Positions 21,691 through 32,022 of a stretch of DNA of 64,000 nt are shown piece after piece; positions within the stretch are counted from its first letter, which is position 1; the number at the start of each line of letters is the position of its first letter. The stretch covers positions 124,001-188,000 of the forward strand of contig KV918811.1 in assembly GCA_002049455.2 (NCBI GenBank), in the 5' to 3' direction. Under the pieces are notes generated by a model that saw nothing but the letters and a program-made list of their open reading frames with translations, was not told the DNA's origin and did not search any database. The stretch comes from Porphyra umbilicalis (taxonomy: Eukaryota > Rhodophyta > Bangiophyceae > Bangiales > Bangiaceae). Both the position numbers and the translations under genes were made by a program.

Positions 21691-22408
21691 GGGATATGAG
21701 GGTGAGGCATGAGTGTCGCCTCGAGGCCTTCGACGCGGGCAAGTAAACTTCCGGTCACACAACTCGTGTTAGTCGCTCGGGGCGCCTTCCCCCGGTCGAC
21801 GCCGTGCGTGTGTGCTCTTCGGGGTTTCCTTCCGGGGCGGGTATTACCCGACAGGACTACCCGGCGACACGGTTTGGCTCGCCCTCCCCCCAACTGGGTG
21901 GGGTGGGCTGAGCTTGTTGTCACATTTGGTGGAGCAGCAGGGGAGGAAGGCAACTCAACCTTCCTCGGGGTGGTGGCGGTGCGCCAACCCGCCTCGGGGG
22001 GAACCTAGTTGGTCCTCCTCCCCTTGGTGCCTAGCGCTGCGGGCGGTGCCCCGCAACGCCAGGTTTGGCTGAGTCCGGCCGGGTCGATGGCCGATGGGGG
22101 GGGGAATGGAGACCCCCCTGGTGTCGAGGTGCCTGGTGCCGCGGCGGATGAGATTACCCCCCCCGGAGGCGGATCGTCGGTTGACGATCGCCACACCAGT
22201 ACAGGCACCACGGATGCGGGTGCCCGCGGCGCGCGGACTTTGTTCCAACCCTTGCCCCCGGGCCTCGATCCGACTGGGACTCGCCCCCCGGCAGGCGCCC
22301 CCTCGGGCAGTACTCACCCCGAGGCGGTCCTGTCGGGTGCTGGCACTCATTTCGGCGTAGGACAGCTGCCCGACGTTACCACGTGGGGCGGTGGGTCTGA
22401 GCCACCAC

Positions 22409-22781
22409 TGTTGAGCATGGCTCAGCAATTCCATTTGTCTGTACTTACCCGGTTGAGCATTGGGACTCAGTTTTGGGTATTTACCTATGCACTTGTTGTA
22501 TGTTTTGTACTTGTGTGTACTTGATTTGTTGGTCTCGTAGTGGGCACTCTCTGCTGGGGTGAGCTCGGGGGGGGGGACTTGTGTGGGGAGGTGCATGCCC
22601 CGTTCTGGGAGGTGCGCCACGGCCCGCGCGCACTGAGAACTGAGGCACGTGGGTGTGCTCCGAGAGCGGGCTGCCCGACGACCTGTCCTGGGGCCGCCTG
22701 GGGTACATTAGGTGGCTGGACACGGCCCAGGACCTCTGCCATAGTAAAACAACGCACCCACTGGACCACACCGACTTCACA
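22409..22781 (+). repeat. copia 5' LTR (373 bp)
   Basis: Starts TGTTGAGCATGG and ends CTTCACA, preceded by the target duplication ACCAC. It is nearly identical to the 3' LTR parts at 39034-39046 and 40277-40636. Confidence 0.93.
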
Positions 22782-22797
22782 GGTTATGGGCCCAGTG
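22782..22797 (+). other. copia primer-binding site, initiator-tRNA anticodon-arm type
   Basis: GGTTATGGGCCCAGTG directly follows the LTR. Its first 13 bases are complementary to the anticodon stem-loop of plant-type initiator Met tRNA (TGGGCCCATAACC), not to a tRNA 3' end. Drosophila copia is known to prime from an internal fragment of initiator tRNA, so the same mode is likely here. Confidence 0.75.
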
Positions 22798-22933
22798 TCG
22801 CTGGTGGTCATCGTCGTCTTCCGTGCCGTTGTTGGCGGGACGACCTTGGTTGGGTTGCCGTGTGTTCCGGCGTCGGGCAGGTGGGTATAGCCTCCCACGT
22901 CGTCAGTGCCGCGCCTGCTGGCGTGGTTGTCAT

Positions 22934-23326
22934 TGTAGCATATCTCTGCTACCAATTGGCAATTAGCCACGGGTAGCCCCCTTGACTGGCCGAATCCACG
23001 GATGTGTGTGACTCGGCTTGTGGCACGCCCTTTGGGGGGTTACTTCCGCATTGTTTATTTTTTATTGCTTGTTTGCTTGCCTGTCTTATCTGTCTGCCGG
23101 CACTCATTACGATCGCTTGATCGGATGGTCGATCGACCAGTGCCGTTGTTTGTATTAAACCACCATGGGTCCGGGGTCGCCGTCGTGGGCACCACCCGGC
23201 TCCCCATCGGATGCCCTCCAACAAAAGGTCTTCTTCCTCGCCGCGACGGCGATAGAACTCGCTTTATTGCTTGGCTACGGTCGGTCTCAGTACACGGGTA
23301 ATTGAACTAACGTTATTAATACCACA
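22934..23326 (+). repeat. gypsy-1 5' LTR (393 bp)
   Basis: Begins TGTAGCATATC and ends AATACCACA, preceded by GTCAT. Four single-base differences from the 3' LTR. Confidence 0.95.
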
Positions 23327-23328
23327 TT

Positions 23329-23345
23329 TGGTGGAGCAGCAGGGG
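23329..23345 (+). other. gypsy-1 primer-binding site
   Basis: TGGTGGAGCAGCAGGGG begins two bases after the LTR and starts with the TGG expected opposite a tRNA CCA end. Its complement would be a tRNA 3' end CTGCTGCTCCACCA; the tRNA identity was not determined. The same site follows the gypsy-2 LTR at 21927. Confidence 0.8.
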
Positions 23346-23556
23346 ATACCCTCGCCTTCATCGTGCCTCGCGGCACGGTGTCCCCGAGAACTTTCTCGCT
23401 GCCTCGTGGCATTGTGACGGTGTCGATACGGTCGCTTGGCGCGCGGGGCGTAAGCCATTTGACTTGTGGGCGTGGTGCCGGGGGCATCACGGTTGAGATC
23501 TCCGACGTTGGCGCGCAGGGCGTAAGCCAAGTCGGAACACTTGTTCAGGTCCCAGT

Positions 23557-25203
23557 ATGTCTACTGGTGGTACCGGCGGCACTCGGCGAGCCAGAGACGG
23601 CAAGTTGCCATCTGGCTACCGGCCGCCGGGCGGGGGACAAGGCACTCCTGCCGCCTCCGACGCCCCCACGGACGGTGCCCCAACTCCTCCCATCCCTGCG
23701 GATCAAGCCGCCTCCGGGCAGATGCAGGTGGTGGAGAGCCTGAAGGCGGCCGTTGAAGCCCTTCAGCGACGCCTAACGGCCCAAGAACAGACTAACGAGT
23801 CTCTGGCGCGAGCCAATGACAAGTTGGTCGACGACGTCGAGGCCCTGCGCAAGGTCGACTCCCATGAGGAGGAACGCCGTGTGGCTAAGTCTCGCCGCCA
23901 GTCGGGCGACAAGACCAAGGACGTCAAAAAGACGAACAAGGTGATCAAGGACAAGTCCGTCCGCAAGGACGCTTCGGCTAACGCCGCGCCTTCCTCATCT
24001 TCCGACGATTCCGCGTCCGGGTCAAGCCCGACGTCGTCAGACGACGACAACCCCAACGCGACGGACACGTCCTCTTCGGACGATGGCCACGGGCCCCCAC
24101 ACCCGCCGTCGCCCCCAAGTGGGTCCTCGCCGAGCGAAAGCTCGAGCGAGTCGGACGCGGCCGCGCGCAAGCGCCCCACGCCCCCCACCAAACGGAAGGA
24201 GCGACTTGAAAAAGCCGATAGGATCAAGGTGATCCGCCCGGCTAATAGCCGCTTCAAGACACTCCTGGACTACAGGACGTACTTCCTGATCCACCGTCAA
24301 CTGACGTATACGCCTAAAGAGGCACAGCGGTCGCACCGTCTCAACAAACGTTTGGACGGAGCGTTCCATGGGCAACAGCCATTCACGGGAGCCCTGCCCT
24401 TGGGAATCTTCACGTTCTTGACGACCTTTCGCCGCGCGTGCGACGCGGCTGGGCTGACGCACGGTCAAGCCCTTCCGCTTATGGTCTTTCGACTAGCCGG
24501 CAACGCCAAGATGGCCTTCTCCGGCGCGCTTAACAGCACCCTCGGACGTAAGCGTTACGCCATCCGTACCTACGGAGATGCCGTCAACTGGCTTCTTTCG
24601 AAGTATGCGACACACGCAACCATGGCTAACGCCTATCAAGACATCATTACGATGAAGCAACAAGACAACGAGGCGCCCACGGCCTTTGGTCATCGCGTGG
24701 AAACGCAATGCGACCTCCTGAACGGTTTGTTCGACATCCAAGACGTTAAGGACGTCTTCATCACTGGTCTTTCGGACCTTGTGCAAGCGCACGTCCGGGT
24801 ACTGAACGACCAGCTCCCCGACCGAACCCTGTCCGAGACGGTCGCCACCGCCCAGATGTACTGGGACGGCACCAACAAGTTGCGTTTGCAACTCAAGATT
24901 ACCCGCCCAACGGCGATCAAAGTCGCTTACGCGACACAAGACCAGCGGACGACGACGGAACGACCATTCACACCGGTTCGCACCCCGCCGCCCCCTCGGG
25001 CCGCCGTCCCCCAAGCCAATCGGGCTGACATCTGTTACAACTGTAACAAGCCGGGGCACTTCGCCGCACAGTGTGCCGAGCCTTATCGCCCCCGCGAGCG
25101 TCGGCAACCGCCTATCGGCGTTCATGCCCTTGCCGACGGTAACGTCGAGGAAGACGAGGTCGAGCATCCGGCCGACGCCGTGGACGACTCGAAAAACGTC
25201 TAG
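23557..25203 (+). CDS. gag: gypsy-1 Gag
   Basis: 548 residues from the ATG at 23557. The N-terminal third has a coiled-coil stretch (VVESLKAAVEALQRRLTAQE and on) and a long Ser/Asp-rich acidic linker. The middle is the helical capsid region (FKTLLDYRTYFLIHRQLTYT, then AYQDIITMKQQDNEAPTAFG). The C-terminus carries a CCHC zinc knuckle, CYNCNKPGHFAAQC. It forms the particle and binds the element RNA. Pol follows at once in the -1 frame relative to gag, so pol is probably made by programmed frameshifting, as known in Ty3/gypsy elements. Confidence 0.93.
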   Translation: MSTGGTGGTRRARDGKLPSGYRPPGGGQGTPAASDAPTDGAPTPPIPADQAASGQMQVVESLKAAVEALQRRLTAQEQTNESLARANDKLVDDVEALRKVDSHEEERRVAKSRRQSGDKTKDVKKTNKVIKDKSVRKDASANAAPSSSSDDSASGSSPTSSDDDNPNATDTSSSDDGHGPPHPPSPPSGSSPSESSSESDAAARKRPTPPTKRKERLEKADRIKVIRPANSRFKTLLDYRTYFLIHRQLTYTPKEAQRSHRLNKRLDGAFHGQQPFTGALPLGIFTFLTTFRRACDAAGLTHGQALPLMVFRLAGNAKMAFSGALNSTLGRKRYAIRTYGDAVNWLLSKYATHATMANAYQDIITMKQQDNEAPTAFGHRVETQCDLLNGLFDIQDVKDVFITGLSDLVQAHVRVLNDQLPDRTLSETVATAQMYWDGTNKLRLQLKITRPTAIKVAYATQDQRTTTERPFTPVRTPPPPRAAVPQANRADICYNCNKPGHFAAQCAEPYRPRERRQPPIGVHALADGNVEEDEVEHPADAVDDSKNV

Positions 25204-25208
25204 GCCGG

Positions 25209-28200
25209 GTGCCCGACTTGGGGTTGCCCGGCGGAACGCGAAAGCGTACGGTGACAAGACTCTTACGTCGTGCCCTTCGGCACTATGAGATCGCAGCCAC
25301 GTTAGGCCCATGCCTGCGCATAATGCGAAGTTGCCGCCCTGTCTTAGACACGGGCGCCGGGGTGAACATAGTGCGAACTAGTGTTCTCCCTTCGAACTGG
25401 ATGGCTTACGCCGAAGAGTTGACTACGCTTCCGCGCATCCGAGATGCAAACAACAATCGTCTTGTGACGAAGTATGCCATACATCTGTATGTAGACACCG
25501 GAGGTGTGCGTCTATTTCACCGATTCCTCGTTGCCGACAACTTGTCAGTCCCGTGCATTCTTGGCACCGAGTTCATTGAACAAAACATCGAGGGCATTCT
25601 GCCGCGCTTGCGCAAGATCGTCTGGCAAGAGCACGTGCGATGCACGGAAGAGCAACCTCGGCCAACGCCGATCTTAGCTTGTATTAACGACAGCGCGTGG
25701 GACCGCCACTGGCAAGATAAACCCGCTCGGGTTCGAGCCTGCAAACAGGTGCGTGTCAACGGACACAAGGAGGAGTGGATCATGGCCACGTGCGACACGC
25801 CTGGTATGGTTACCATCACACCGAACATTCGGTTGTGCCGACACAAGTCCATGGCCGTCGCCCGCGGCATCGCCATCGTCAAACCGGACGAACCATTCCT
25901 GGTCAAGTTATGCAACTTCGGCAAGGACCAAGTCATTGTTCGCAAGAACTCTACCTTGGGGTTTGCAGAACCCTACCAAGGGCCGATGCTCTCCGCCGTC
26001 TTGGATGACAACACCCCAAAGGGTGGAACCGATAACTCATCGGACGACGCGAGTCGTGACCCACTCGAGGACCTCGACCTCAGTGAGGCACCCGAGTACC
26101 TGCACAAGCAGATTCGAGACATGCTGAAGACGCATTCGTCTATGTGGGATGGAACCCTTGGCGTCATCCGTGCTACGGAGCACGCCATCGTCACTCCTCC
26201 CGACGCTCTGCCCATACGGGCCCAACCCTACCGCACCGGGCCGTTCAAACGGCAGATTATCGCTGATCAGATCAACAAGATGTTGAAGCTCAACGTCATT
26301 GCCCCTAGCCACAGTGCTTGGGCAAGCCCCGTGGTAATTGTACCAAAGAAGAACGGCAAAGCCCGATTCTGTGTCGACTATCGTCGGTTAAACAACATCA
26401 CCAAGAAGGATGCTTATCCCTTGCCTCGGATGGAGGACTGCCTCGACTCCTTGGGAGATGCCCAGGTGTTCACGTCTCTCGACTGCACCGCGGGGTACTG
26501 GCAAGTACCCTTACGCAAGGACGACCAAGAGAAGACGGCGTTCACAACGCACTGTGGTATATACCACTGGTTATCCATGCCGTTCGGCTTGACGAACGCG
26601 CCCGCTACCTTCCAGCGCGCGTTGGATATTATCCTCTCCGGTTTGAAGTGGCAGATATGCCTCGTCTACTTAGACGATGTCATCATCTTCTCCGCAAACG
26701 CGGAACAACACGTCAAAGACGTTGACACGGTTCTTCACCGTCTCCGCGAAGCCGGGGTCACCCTCAACTTGGAAAAGTGCACGTGGTTCTCCGATGAGGT
26801 CGAGTACCTAGGACACATTGTCCGCCCCGGGCAACTGCACGTGCACAACAAGAACGTGGACGCTCTGAAGCATGCCAAGTTCCCAACCACAAAGACCCAG
26901 CTGAAAAGCTTCTTGGGCATGTGCAACGTCTATCGACGGTTTGTCAAAGACTTTGCCGAACGAGCAAAGCCCCTGAACGCCCTGACTAGGGCCGAGATCC
27001 CACCGGATTTACCACCACCGATGGACGTGGCTATCGCCGCCTTCGAGGACCTTCGCAACGCACTGTTGTGCCCACCGGTACTTGCCTTGCCGAAGGCCAA
27101 TCGGAAGCTCGTTGTTGACGTGGACGCCTGCGCCGACCAAGTTGGTTGTACCCTCCTCCAAGAGGAGCCGGGCGAACTGCTTCACCCTGTCGGGTATTGG
27201 AGCCGAGGACTCACTGCTGCAGAGCAGAACTACTCCACCACGGAGCGAGAATGCCTCGGCGTTGTGTGGGCTGTCCTCAAGTTGAGGCACTTCCTCGACG
27301 GACAACGCTTCCTCATCCGAACGGATCACCAAGCACTTAGCTGGATCTACAGCACAACCGACTCAAGCGGACGCTTGATGCGATGGCGACTTCGCCTCTC
27401 CGAATATACATTCGATATGGTTTATAAACCAGGTGCATCTCACCACTTGCCCGACTTCCTGTCGCGCGCCTCTACGGCGGCGCCGCCAGAAGATATCCAT
27501 GATGATATACCTTGTCTGGCATTGGCCGAGACGGCCAACGGCTTAAGAACGGGGAGGTACACGGGTACCGACACACCGGAACCGGTGGAGTTCGACGATG
27601 TTGTCGAAGCACAACAAACAGACGACTTCTGCGTCGAGATGTCCACTCGCGAGGAGCGCGGAACGGCCAAGGCCTTCTTCCGCGATGAGCATCACGCTCT
27701 GTACCGCCGTGCGCCTTACGGCAAACAATTGGTTATTCCAAAGTCGCTACGCGAACGCGTGTTGACCCTCGAGCACCACGCAACCGTGGCCGCCCATCCT
27801 GGTATGAATCGGATGTATTACACCATGCGCAAGGCATACTACTGGCCTTCAATGGTGACGGATATTCATTCGACCATCACCAAGTGCACAACGTGTGCGC
27901 AAAACCGCCTCGCCTTGCGGCGACACACCACGCCCTTGACCCTGTTCCAGGCTACCGAGCCTCTCACGGAGCTATCCGTTGACATCTTTGGGCCCATCCC
28001 GGCCTCCAAGAAGGGCAACCGCTTCATCTTGGTTATCACCGACCGCTTCGCCAAGCTCACCAAGTGCGTCGCCTTGCGGCGAATCACGGCTATGTCAGTG
28101 GCGTCAGCCATCATCGACGCGTGGGTGTCAGCCTACGGGCCACCGGACCGAATCCTATCCGACCAAGGGCCCCAGTTCATGTCGAACTTCTTCATCGCTG

Positions 28201-29672
28201 TGATGAAAATGCTTGGCATTGAAACGGTTCGCACCACGGCGTATCACCCCCAAACCAATGGGCAAGTTGAACGGTACAACCGTACCATGGCTACGCAGCT
28301 GCGACACTACGTCGCCGACGACCCATCACGATGGGATGAGCTACTCCCGGTAATCACCATGGCGTATAATAGCCAACCACATCGGTCGACGGGCATCGCC
28401 CCATTTGAGCTTGTTATCCCAAGGCGGATCCCCAACCTCACGGTTCGCAACTTGCCCCCGGGCACTCCGCTTACCAATAAGGGAACGCTCAGGGATGGGT
28501 CACCCCTAGCTCGCAAGCGCGAGTTCATGGCCCGCCTGCGCAAGCAGATCCCCATCGTGGTCGAGGCCTTGCGTAAGACGCAACAACCTTACAAACGTAA
28601 CTTCGACCATCGGGTCGCAACCCGCAATGCGGACGTCAAGATCGGCGACTACGTATACACGACCAACCACGATCGGCAAAACAAGCTGCAAAGCAAAGCC
28701 ATTGGACCCTTCGTGGTCGTCGACGCGGACGCGGACGCCTCCACGTTTGTCATTGACATTGACGGCGAGGAGAAACGCGTCAGCAGTGACCATGTCACCC
28801 CCGCTCCTCGTCCAACGACGACGGACAAGGTCCCACACCCCTTGCTAGATGGTCTAGACCAACGCAAGTCAACCCCGGCAACTGCCGATGAGTATGTGAT
28901 CGACAAACTCCTAGGCTTACGCCAGACGGGCGACAGCTATAGCGCTAAGGTGCGCTGGTTCGACTACGGGTCGAAAGACGACACCTGGGAACCCCTGGAG
29001 AACCTCCCCCGCAACCTGGTGGTGCGTTTCCTTCGACAGAAGAAGAAGCATGTGCCGGGGTACGAGTGGCAAACGCCAACGCGACGAAGTCGCCGACAGG
29101 CCGGGCTCACAACCGTGGCCAACATCGTCATGGACTCCACGTGGATACCCACTATCCAACATGTCCATGTTACCGGTGACGGAGTTATCCATGCCGATGT
29201 CTCTTGGACAGAGTCAAGTACCGACGTTGCAATTAAGGAAGTAATTCCTGTGGCGTGGCTCAAGTCCACTCTGCCGTCCATGACGCGCAACTTTGCGTAT
29301 GACCCCCAACTTGCCTTGCGGCATTTCTCTCGGCTGAACCGTGTTTACGGCCCGTACACATATGCGTGGCCGAAATCCGCACAGGCGACACTGATCGGGA
29401 GCGATCCCCCCGTACCAGTGCTCCCCAACGGGTTTCTGGTACCTCCGGTGCAACACTTGGACTCAGTCCTTCGACGCTTGGTAACAACCACAGAAGAAGC
29501 AACCGTGGTAATACCACAATGGACCAACGCCAGTTGGTACGCTACTGCCATACGTGCATGTTTCGAGTACGAAGTGCTTTTATCAGCAGACTCAAGGGAT
29601 ACAAGTCCCACAACAGGGGCCATGATAGCCTGCCACTTCCTTCATCGCTATGACGATGAGCAGAAAAACTGA
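25209..29672 (+). CDS. pol: gypsy-1 Pol (protease, RT, RNase H, integrase, chromodomain)
   Basis: The open frame is 1487 residues from a GTG at 25209 and continues from gag. In order: aspartic protease LDTGAGVNIV near residue 40; reverse transcriptase with FCVDYRRLN and the YLDD active site at 26667 (residue ~487); RNase H with DQALSWIY; an integrase HHCC zinc domain (residues ~855-900); integrase core with SVDIFGP, SDQGPQF and HPQTNGQVERYNR; and a C-terminal chromodomain (about 1228-1280, VRWFDYGSKDDTWEPLENLP) typical of chromoviruses, which directs integration to particular chromatin. About 190 further residues of unknown role follow the chromodomain. All catalytic motifs are in place. Confidence 0.95.
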   Translation: MPDLGLPGGTRKRTVTRLLRRALRHYEIAATLGPCLRIMRSCRPVLDTGAGVNIVRTSVLPSNWMAYAEELTTLPRIRDANNNRLVTKYAIHLYVDTGGVRLFHRFLVADNLSVPCILGTEFIEQNIEGILPRLRKIVWQEHVRCTEEQPRPTPILACINDSAWDRHWQDKPARVRACKQVRVNGHKEEWIMATCDTPGMVTITPNIRLCRHKSMAVARGIAIVKPDEPFLVKLCNFGKDQVIVRKNSTLGFAEPYQGPMLSAVLDDNTPKGGTDNSSDDASRDPLEDLDLSEAPEYLHKQIRDMLKTHSSMWDGTLGVIRATEHAIVTPPDALPIRAQPYRTGPFKRQIIADQINKMLKLNVIAPSHSAWASPVVIVPKKNGKARFCVDYRRLNNITKKDAYPLPRMEDCLDSLGDAQVFTSLDCTAGYWQVPLRKDDQEKTAFTTHCGIYHWLSMPFGLTNAPATFQRALDIILSGLKWQICLVYLDDVIIFSANAEQHVKDVDTVLHRLREAGVTLNLEKCTWFSDEVEYLGHIVRPGQLHVHNKNVDALKHAKFPTTKTQLKSFLGMCNVYRRFVKDFAERAKPLNALTRAEIPPDLPPPMDVAIAAFEDLRNALLCPPVLALPKANRKLVVDVDACADQVGCTLLQEEPGELLHPVGYWSRGLTAAEQNYSTTERECLGVVWAVLKLRHFLDGQRFLIRTDHQALSWIYSTTDSSGRLMRWRLRLSEYTFDMVYKPGASHHLPDFLSRASTAAPPEDIHDDIPCLALAETANGLRTGRYTGTDTPEPVEFDDVVEAQQTDDFCVEMSTREERGTAKAFFRDEHHALYRRAPYGKQLVIPKSLRERVLTLEHHATVAAHPGMNRMYYTMRKAYYWPSMVTDIHSTITKCTTCAQNRLALRRHTTPLTLFQATEPLTELSVDIFGPIPASKKGNRFILVITDRFAKLTKCVALRRITAMSVASAIIDAWVSAYGPPDRILSDQGPQFMSNFFIAVMKMLGIETVRTTAYHPQTNGQVERYNRTMATQLRHYVADDPSRWDELLPVITMAYNSQPHRSTGIAPFELVIPRRIPNLTVRNLPPGTPLTNKGTLRDGSPLARKREFMARLRKQIPIVVEALRKTQQPYKRNFDHRVATRNADVKIGDYVYTTNHDRQNKLQSKAIGPFVVVDADADASTFVIDIDGEEKRVSSDHVTPAPRPTTTDKVPHPLLDGLDQRKSTPATADEYVIDKLLGLRQTGDSYSAKVRWFDYGSKDDTWEPLENLPRNLVVRFLRQKKKHVPGYEWQTPTRRSRRQAGLTTVANIVMDSTWIPTIQHVHVTGDGVIHADVSWTESSTDVAIKEVIPVAWLKSTLPSMTRNFAYDPQLALRHFSRLNRVYGPYTYAWPKSAQATLIGSDPPVPVLPNGFLVPPVQHLDSVLRRLVTTTEEATVVIPQWTNASWYATAIRACFEYEVLLSADSRDTSPTTGAMIACHFLHRYDDEQKN

Positions 29673-29814
29673 GAAGTGGATACGAACATGTCAAACGACA
29701 AACAACAACCAGACGAAGAAACATCAACACCCTAAAAAGGCGTAAGACCCCGACATTGTCAACCCCACCCCCCCACCGGGGTCAACCGAGCAAGTCACTG
29801 AGCAGTGAACCTCG

Positions 29815-31773
29815 CTACTCCTCGTCGTCACGACGACGCGAGTCCCGACGGGAATCGCGGCTCGCGCCAACACTGGCCGCCGACTCCTGCGAGACACTAC
29901 GCGCACGCGTGTTGCGCGCCGAGTGCGGAACCCCCGTCGACGGGCCTCCGCCCTCGTGGGTCCGACGACCAAGGATGCTCTGCGCGTTGAAGCGCGCCGG
30001 CGCGGCCTCCTCCTCTGGCTGTATAGCCTCGAGGTGCTGGGCGAAGCGCCCGTAGTTGGCTTCGCCGTCAACGGCGCGAGCCACGGCATGTCCAATAATG
30101 GACAAAGCCGACTCGACACCCCGTCCGTCCGCGCGCTCAACAGCGGTACGCAAGCCTGCGATCTGCTCGACCCAGGCGCTAGCAACCGCCGACAAGGCTG
30201 CCCCGCGGGGCGCGCGAACGCGTACATCGCGCGCGCGCGCCGACCCAAACAAGGCAACCGCCGCGGTTGACGACGCGCGGGTCGGCCAAGTGGCATCCAC
30301 CGACCGTGGCGGAGAGGGCGAGCGATCGCGCCGCGGTGAACGCGGGCGGTAGCGGCCCTCGCGGGCGTCGCCAACGGCGTGAGCCCAGGTCCGACGACCA
30401 CGACGCCACACCCCGGGATGGTTCGAAGTAATTCGAGCCATCGGGAGTGGCGCGTTCGGGTCCAACGCCCAGTCGAAATCGACACAAGGGTGGCGTAGGC
30501 AAAAGCCGTATTTCTTGGTCGGGTCGACCGTGACCCGCACCTGCCGGGCTTCCCCGGAGTCGCGGTCGCGCCAGACGACGTCCTTAAGGACCTCCCGCCA
30601 GGGAAATGCCGTCACGGCTTGACGCATCTTGCCGTACAAGACGTACTTGGCCTCGCCGTCGGGCGCGTCCTTCAACTTGGACGTATCCAACGCGTCAAAA
30701 TGACGAAGCGTCTTCGTGTCCAAGTGGACGAAGAGCTTGTCCTCCTGCAGGGTGTGAACCCACGCAGCAACTAAGTTGCAGTAGTACTCGGAGTACACCT
30801 CCTGCCAGACGGAGCTGTAAGCGTTGCGCAACGCGTCCGCCATGTAGGACACCACCACGGGGGTCGCCACCCACAACCCCGTGTGCGGCTCCCAGTCCGG
30901 GATAGGTGGAAGCCAACGGGACAAGTCGAACGCCCGTGGCGCACGGAGAAATCCAGCCGCCCACGCGGTAGGCATCAACTCGCGACCGCGAAAGAAGCGC
31001 GTGTCAGCGGCCCGACGGTGGTCGGAGGGGAACATCGGCAGCCGAAAGGGGTTCGGCAACCCGGTGACCCGCGGACTGCGGTCATCTTCGACATTGTCGT
31101 TCTCCTCGTGCTTCACCAGCGCGAGCTGCTCGAGGTACGGCTCCAGACCGGAGTCGTGCCCGAACGGGACCGAAAGGTCCTCGGCGAGAGCCCTCTTGAG
31201 GAAGACGGCCTTCGGCCAGTTGCGCAATAAGCGACAAAACGAGTTGGCCGCTGCCTCGATCGACTCTGTACCCTTCACAGGGAACATAAGCGCATTGGCG
31301 TACACCAAGCGGTGGAACGGGTGCAACGGCAGTTGGCACCGCACGACCTCGTTGCAAAACGACATCACCTCGTACACACGACGCTGAGGTCCCTGGTTCC
31401 CGAAGTACGGGTCCCCATGGACCTCGGCCACGCGGTCGCCCGCGTGGTCCGGCAACCCGGCTTGCGCCATCACGTCGATGAAGTCGGGCAACGCCTCGTA
31501 GTGAGCGTAAACACGGCGCGTGTGCGCACGAGCGCGATTGCGTACGCACATCTCGTACAGACGGTTGTCGGTGACCCGCGGGACCCCATCGACCACCTCT
31601 ACAGGGTTGGCGTGCACGTAGTACGAGCCGCGAGGCCGAAACTGGCGCAAGACCTCTGGGTCCGCGGAGCAATCCACTTCCGCGTGGCCACCCGCGGCGG
31701 CATGCGCCCCGTCGATGGCCTCACCGCCACCGGCAACGCCGCCGTCCACAGCCATCGCGGCGGAATCCCCCAT
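29815..31773 (-). CDS. Antisense ORF of gypsy-1, unknown function (652 aa)
   Basis: A long minus-strand frame between the end of pol and the 3' LTR, opposite to the element's transcript. From the ATG at 31773 it reads MGDSAAMAVDGG, then a mixed-composition core with normal amino-acid balance, including Trp, Cys and Tyr (for example FPWREVLKDVVWRDRDSGEA and YSSVWQEVYSEYYCNLVAAW). A Ser/Arg-rich tail follows (RSPRRDRSPSPP ... SRRDSRRRDDEE). The frame remains open upstream through a 39-bp repeat array. I recognise no domain. The basic tail could bind nucleic acid. Gypsy-3 has an antisense ORF in the same place, which argues that this is a real gene and not chance. Confidence 0.65.
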   Translation of the reverse strand: MGDSAAMAVDGGVAGGGEAIDGAHAAAGGHAEVDCSADPEVLRQFRPRGSYYVHANPVEVVDGVPRVTDNRLYEMCVRNRARAHTRRVYAHYEALPDFIDVMAQAGLPDHAGDRVAEVHGDPYFGNQGPQRRVYEVMSFCNEVVRCQLPLHPFHRLVYANALMFPVKGTESIEAAANSFCRLLRNWPKAVFLKRALAEDLSVPFGHDSGLEPYLEQLALVKHEENDNVEDDRSPRVTGLPNPFRLPMFPSDHRRAADTRFFRGRELMPTAWAAGFLRAPRAFDLSRWLPPIPDWEPHTGLWVATPVVVSYMADALRNAYSSVWQEVYSEYYCNLVAAWVHTLQEDKLFVHLDTKTLRHFDALDTSKLKDAPDGEAKYVLYGKMRQAVTAFPWREVLKDVVWRDRDSGEARQVRVTVDPTKKYGFCLRHPCVDFDWALDPNAPLPMARITSNHPGVWRRGRRTWAHAVGDAREGRYRPRSPRRDRSPSPPRSVDATWPTRASSTAAVALFGSARARDVRVRAPRGAALSAVASAWVEQIAGLRTAVERADGRGVESALSIIGHAVARAVDGEANYGRFAQHLEAIQPEEEAAPARFNAQSILGRRTHEGGGPSTGVPHSARNTRARSVSQESAASVGASRDSRRDSRRRDDEE

Positions 31774-31805
31774 CGCGTTGGCCGTCCGGGGGGTGTTTAC
31801 CCTGA

Positions 31806-32022
31806 CCGTCGCCGCCGGGCTGGCCGCGCTTGTCGCCCTTGCCGCCGTCGCCGCCGGGCTGGCCGCGCTTGCCGCCCTTGCCGCCGTCGCCGCCGGGCTG
31901 GCCGCGCTTGTCGCCCTTGCCGCCGTCGCCGCCGGGCTGGCCGCGCTTGCCGCCCTTGCCGCCGTCGCCGCCGGGTTGGCCGCGCTTGCCGCCCTTGCCG
32001 CCGGGCTTGCCGCCTTGCCGCC
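31806..32022. repeat. 39-bp tandem repeat, about 5.5 copies
   Basis: The unit contains GCCGCCGGGCTGGCCGCG and repeats every 39 bp, alternating CTTGTCGCC and CTTGCCGCC. On the minus strand one frame gives a collagen-like Gly-X-Y peptide (GGKRGQPGGDG), another an AARAASAASPAAT repeat that continues into the antisense ORF. Confidence 0.9.

Noticed and set aside
23763-24468. Minus-strand frames within gypsy-1 gag
   Set aside because: Shadows of the real plus-strand gag with its acidic Ser/Asp-rich linker.
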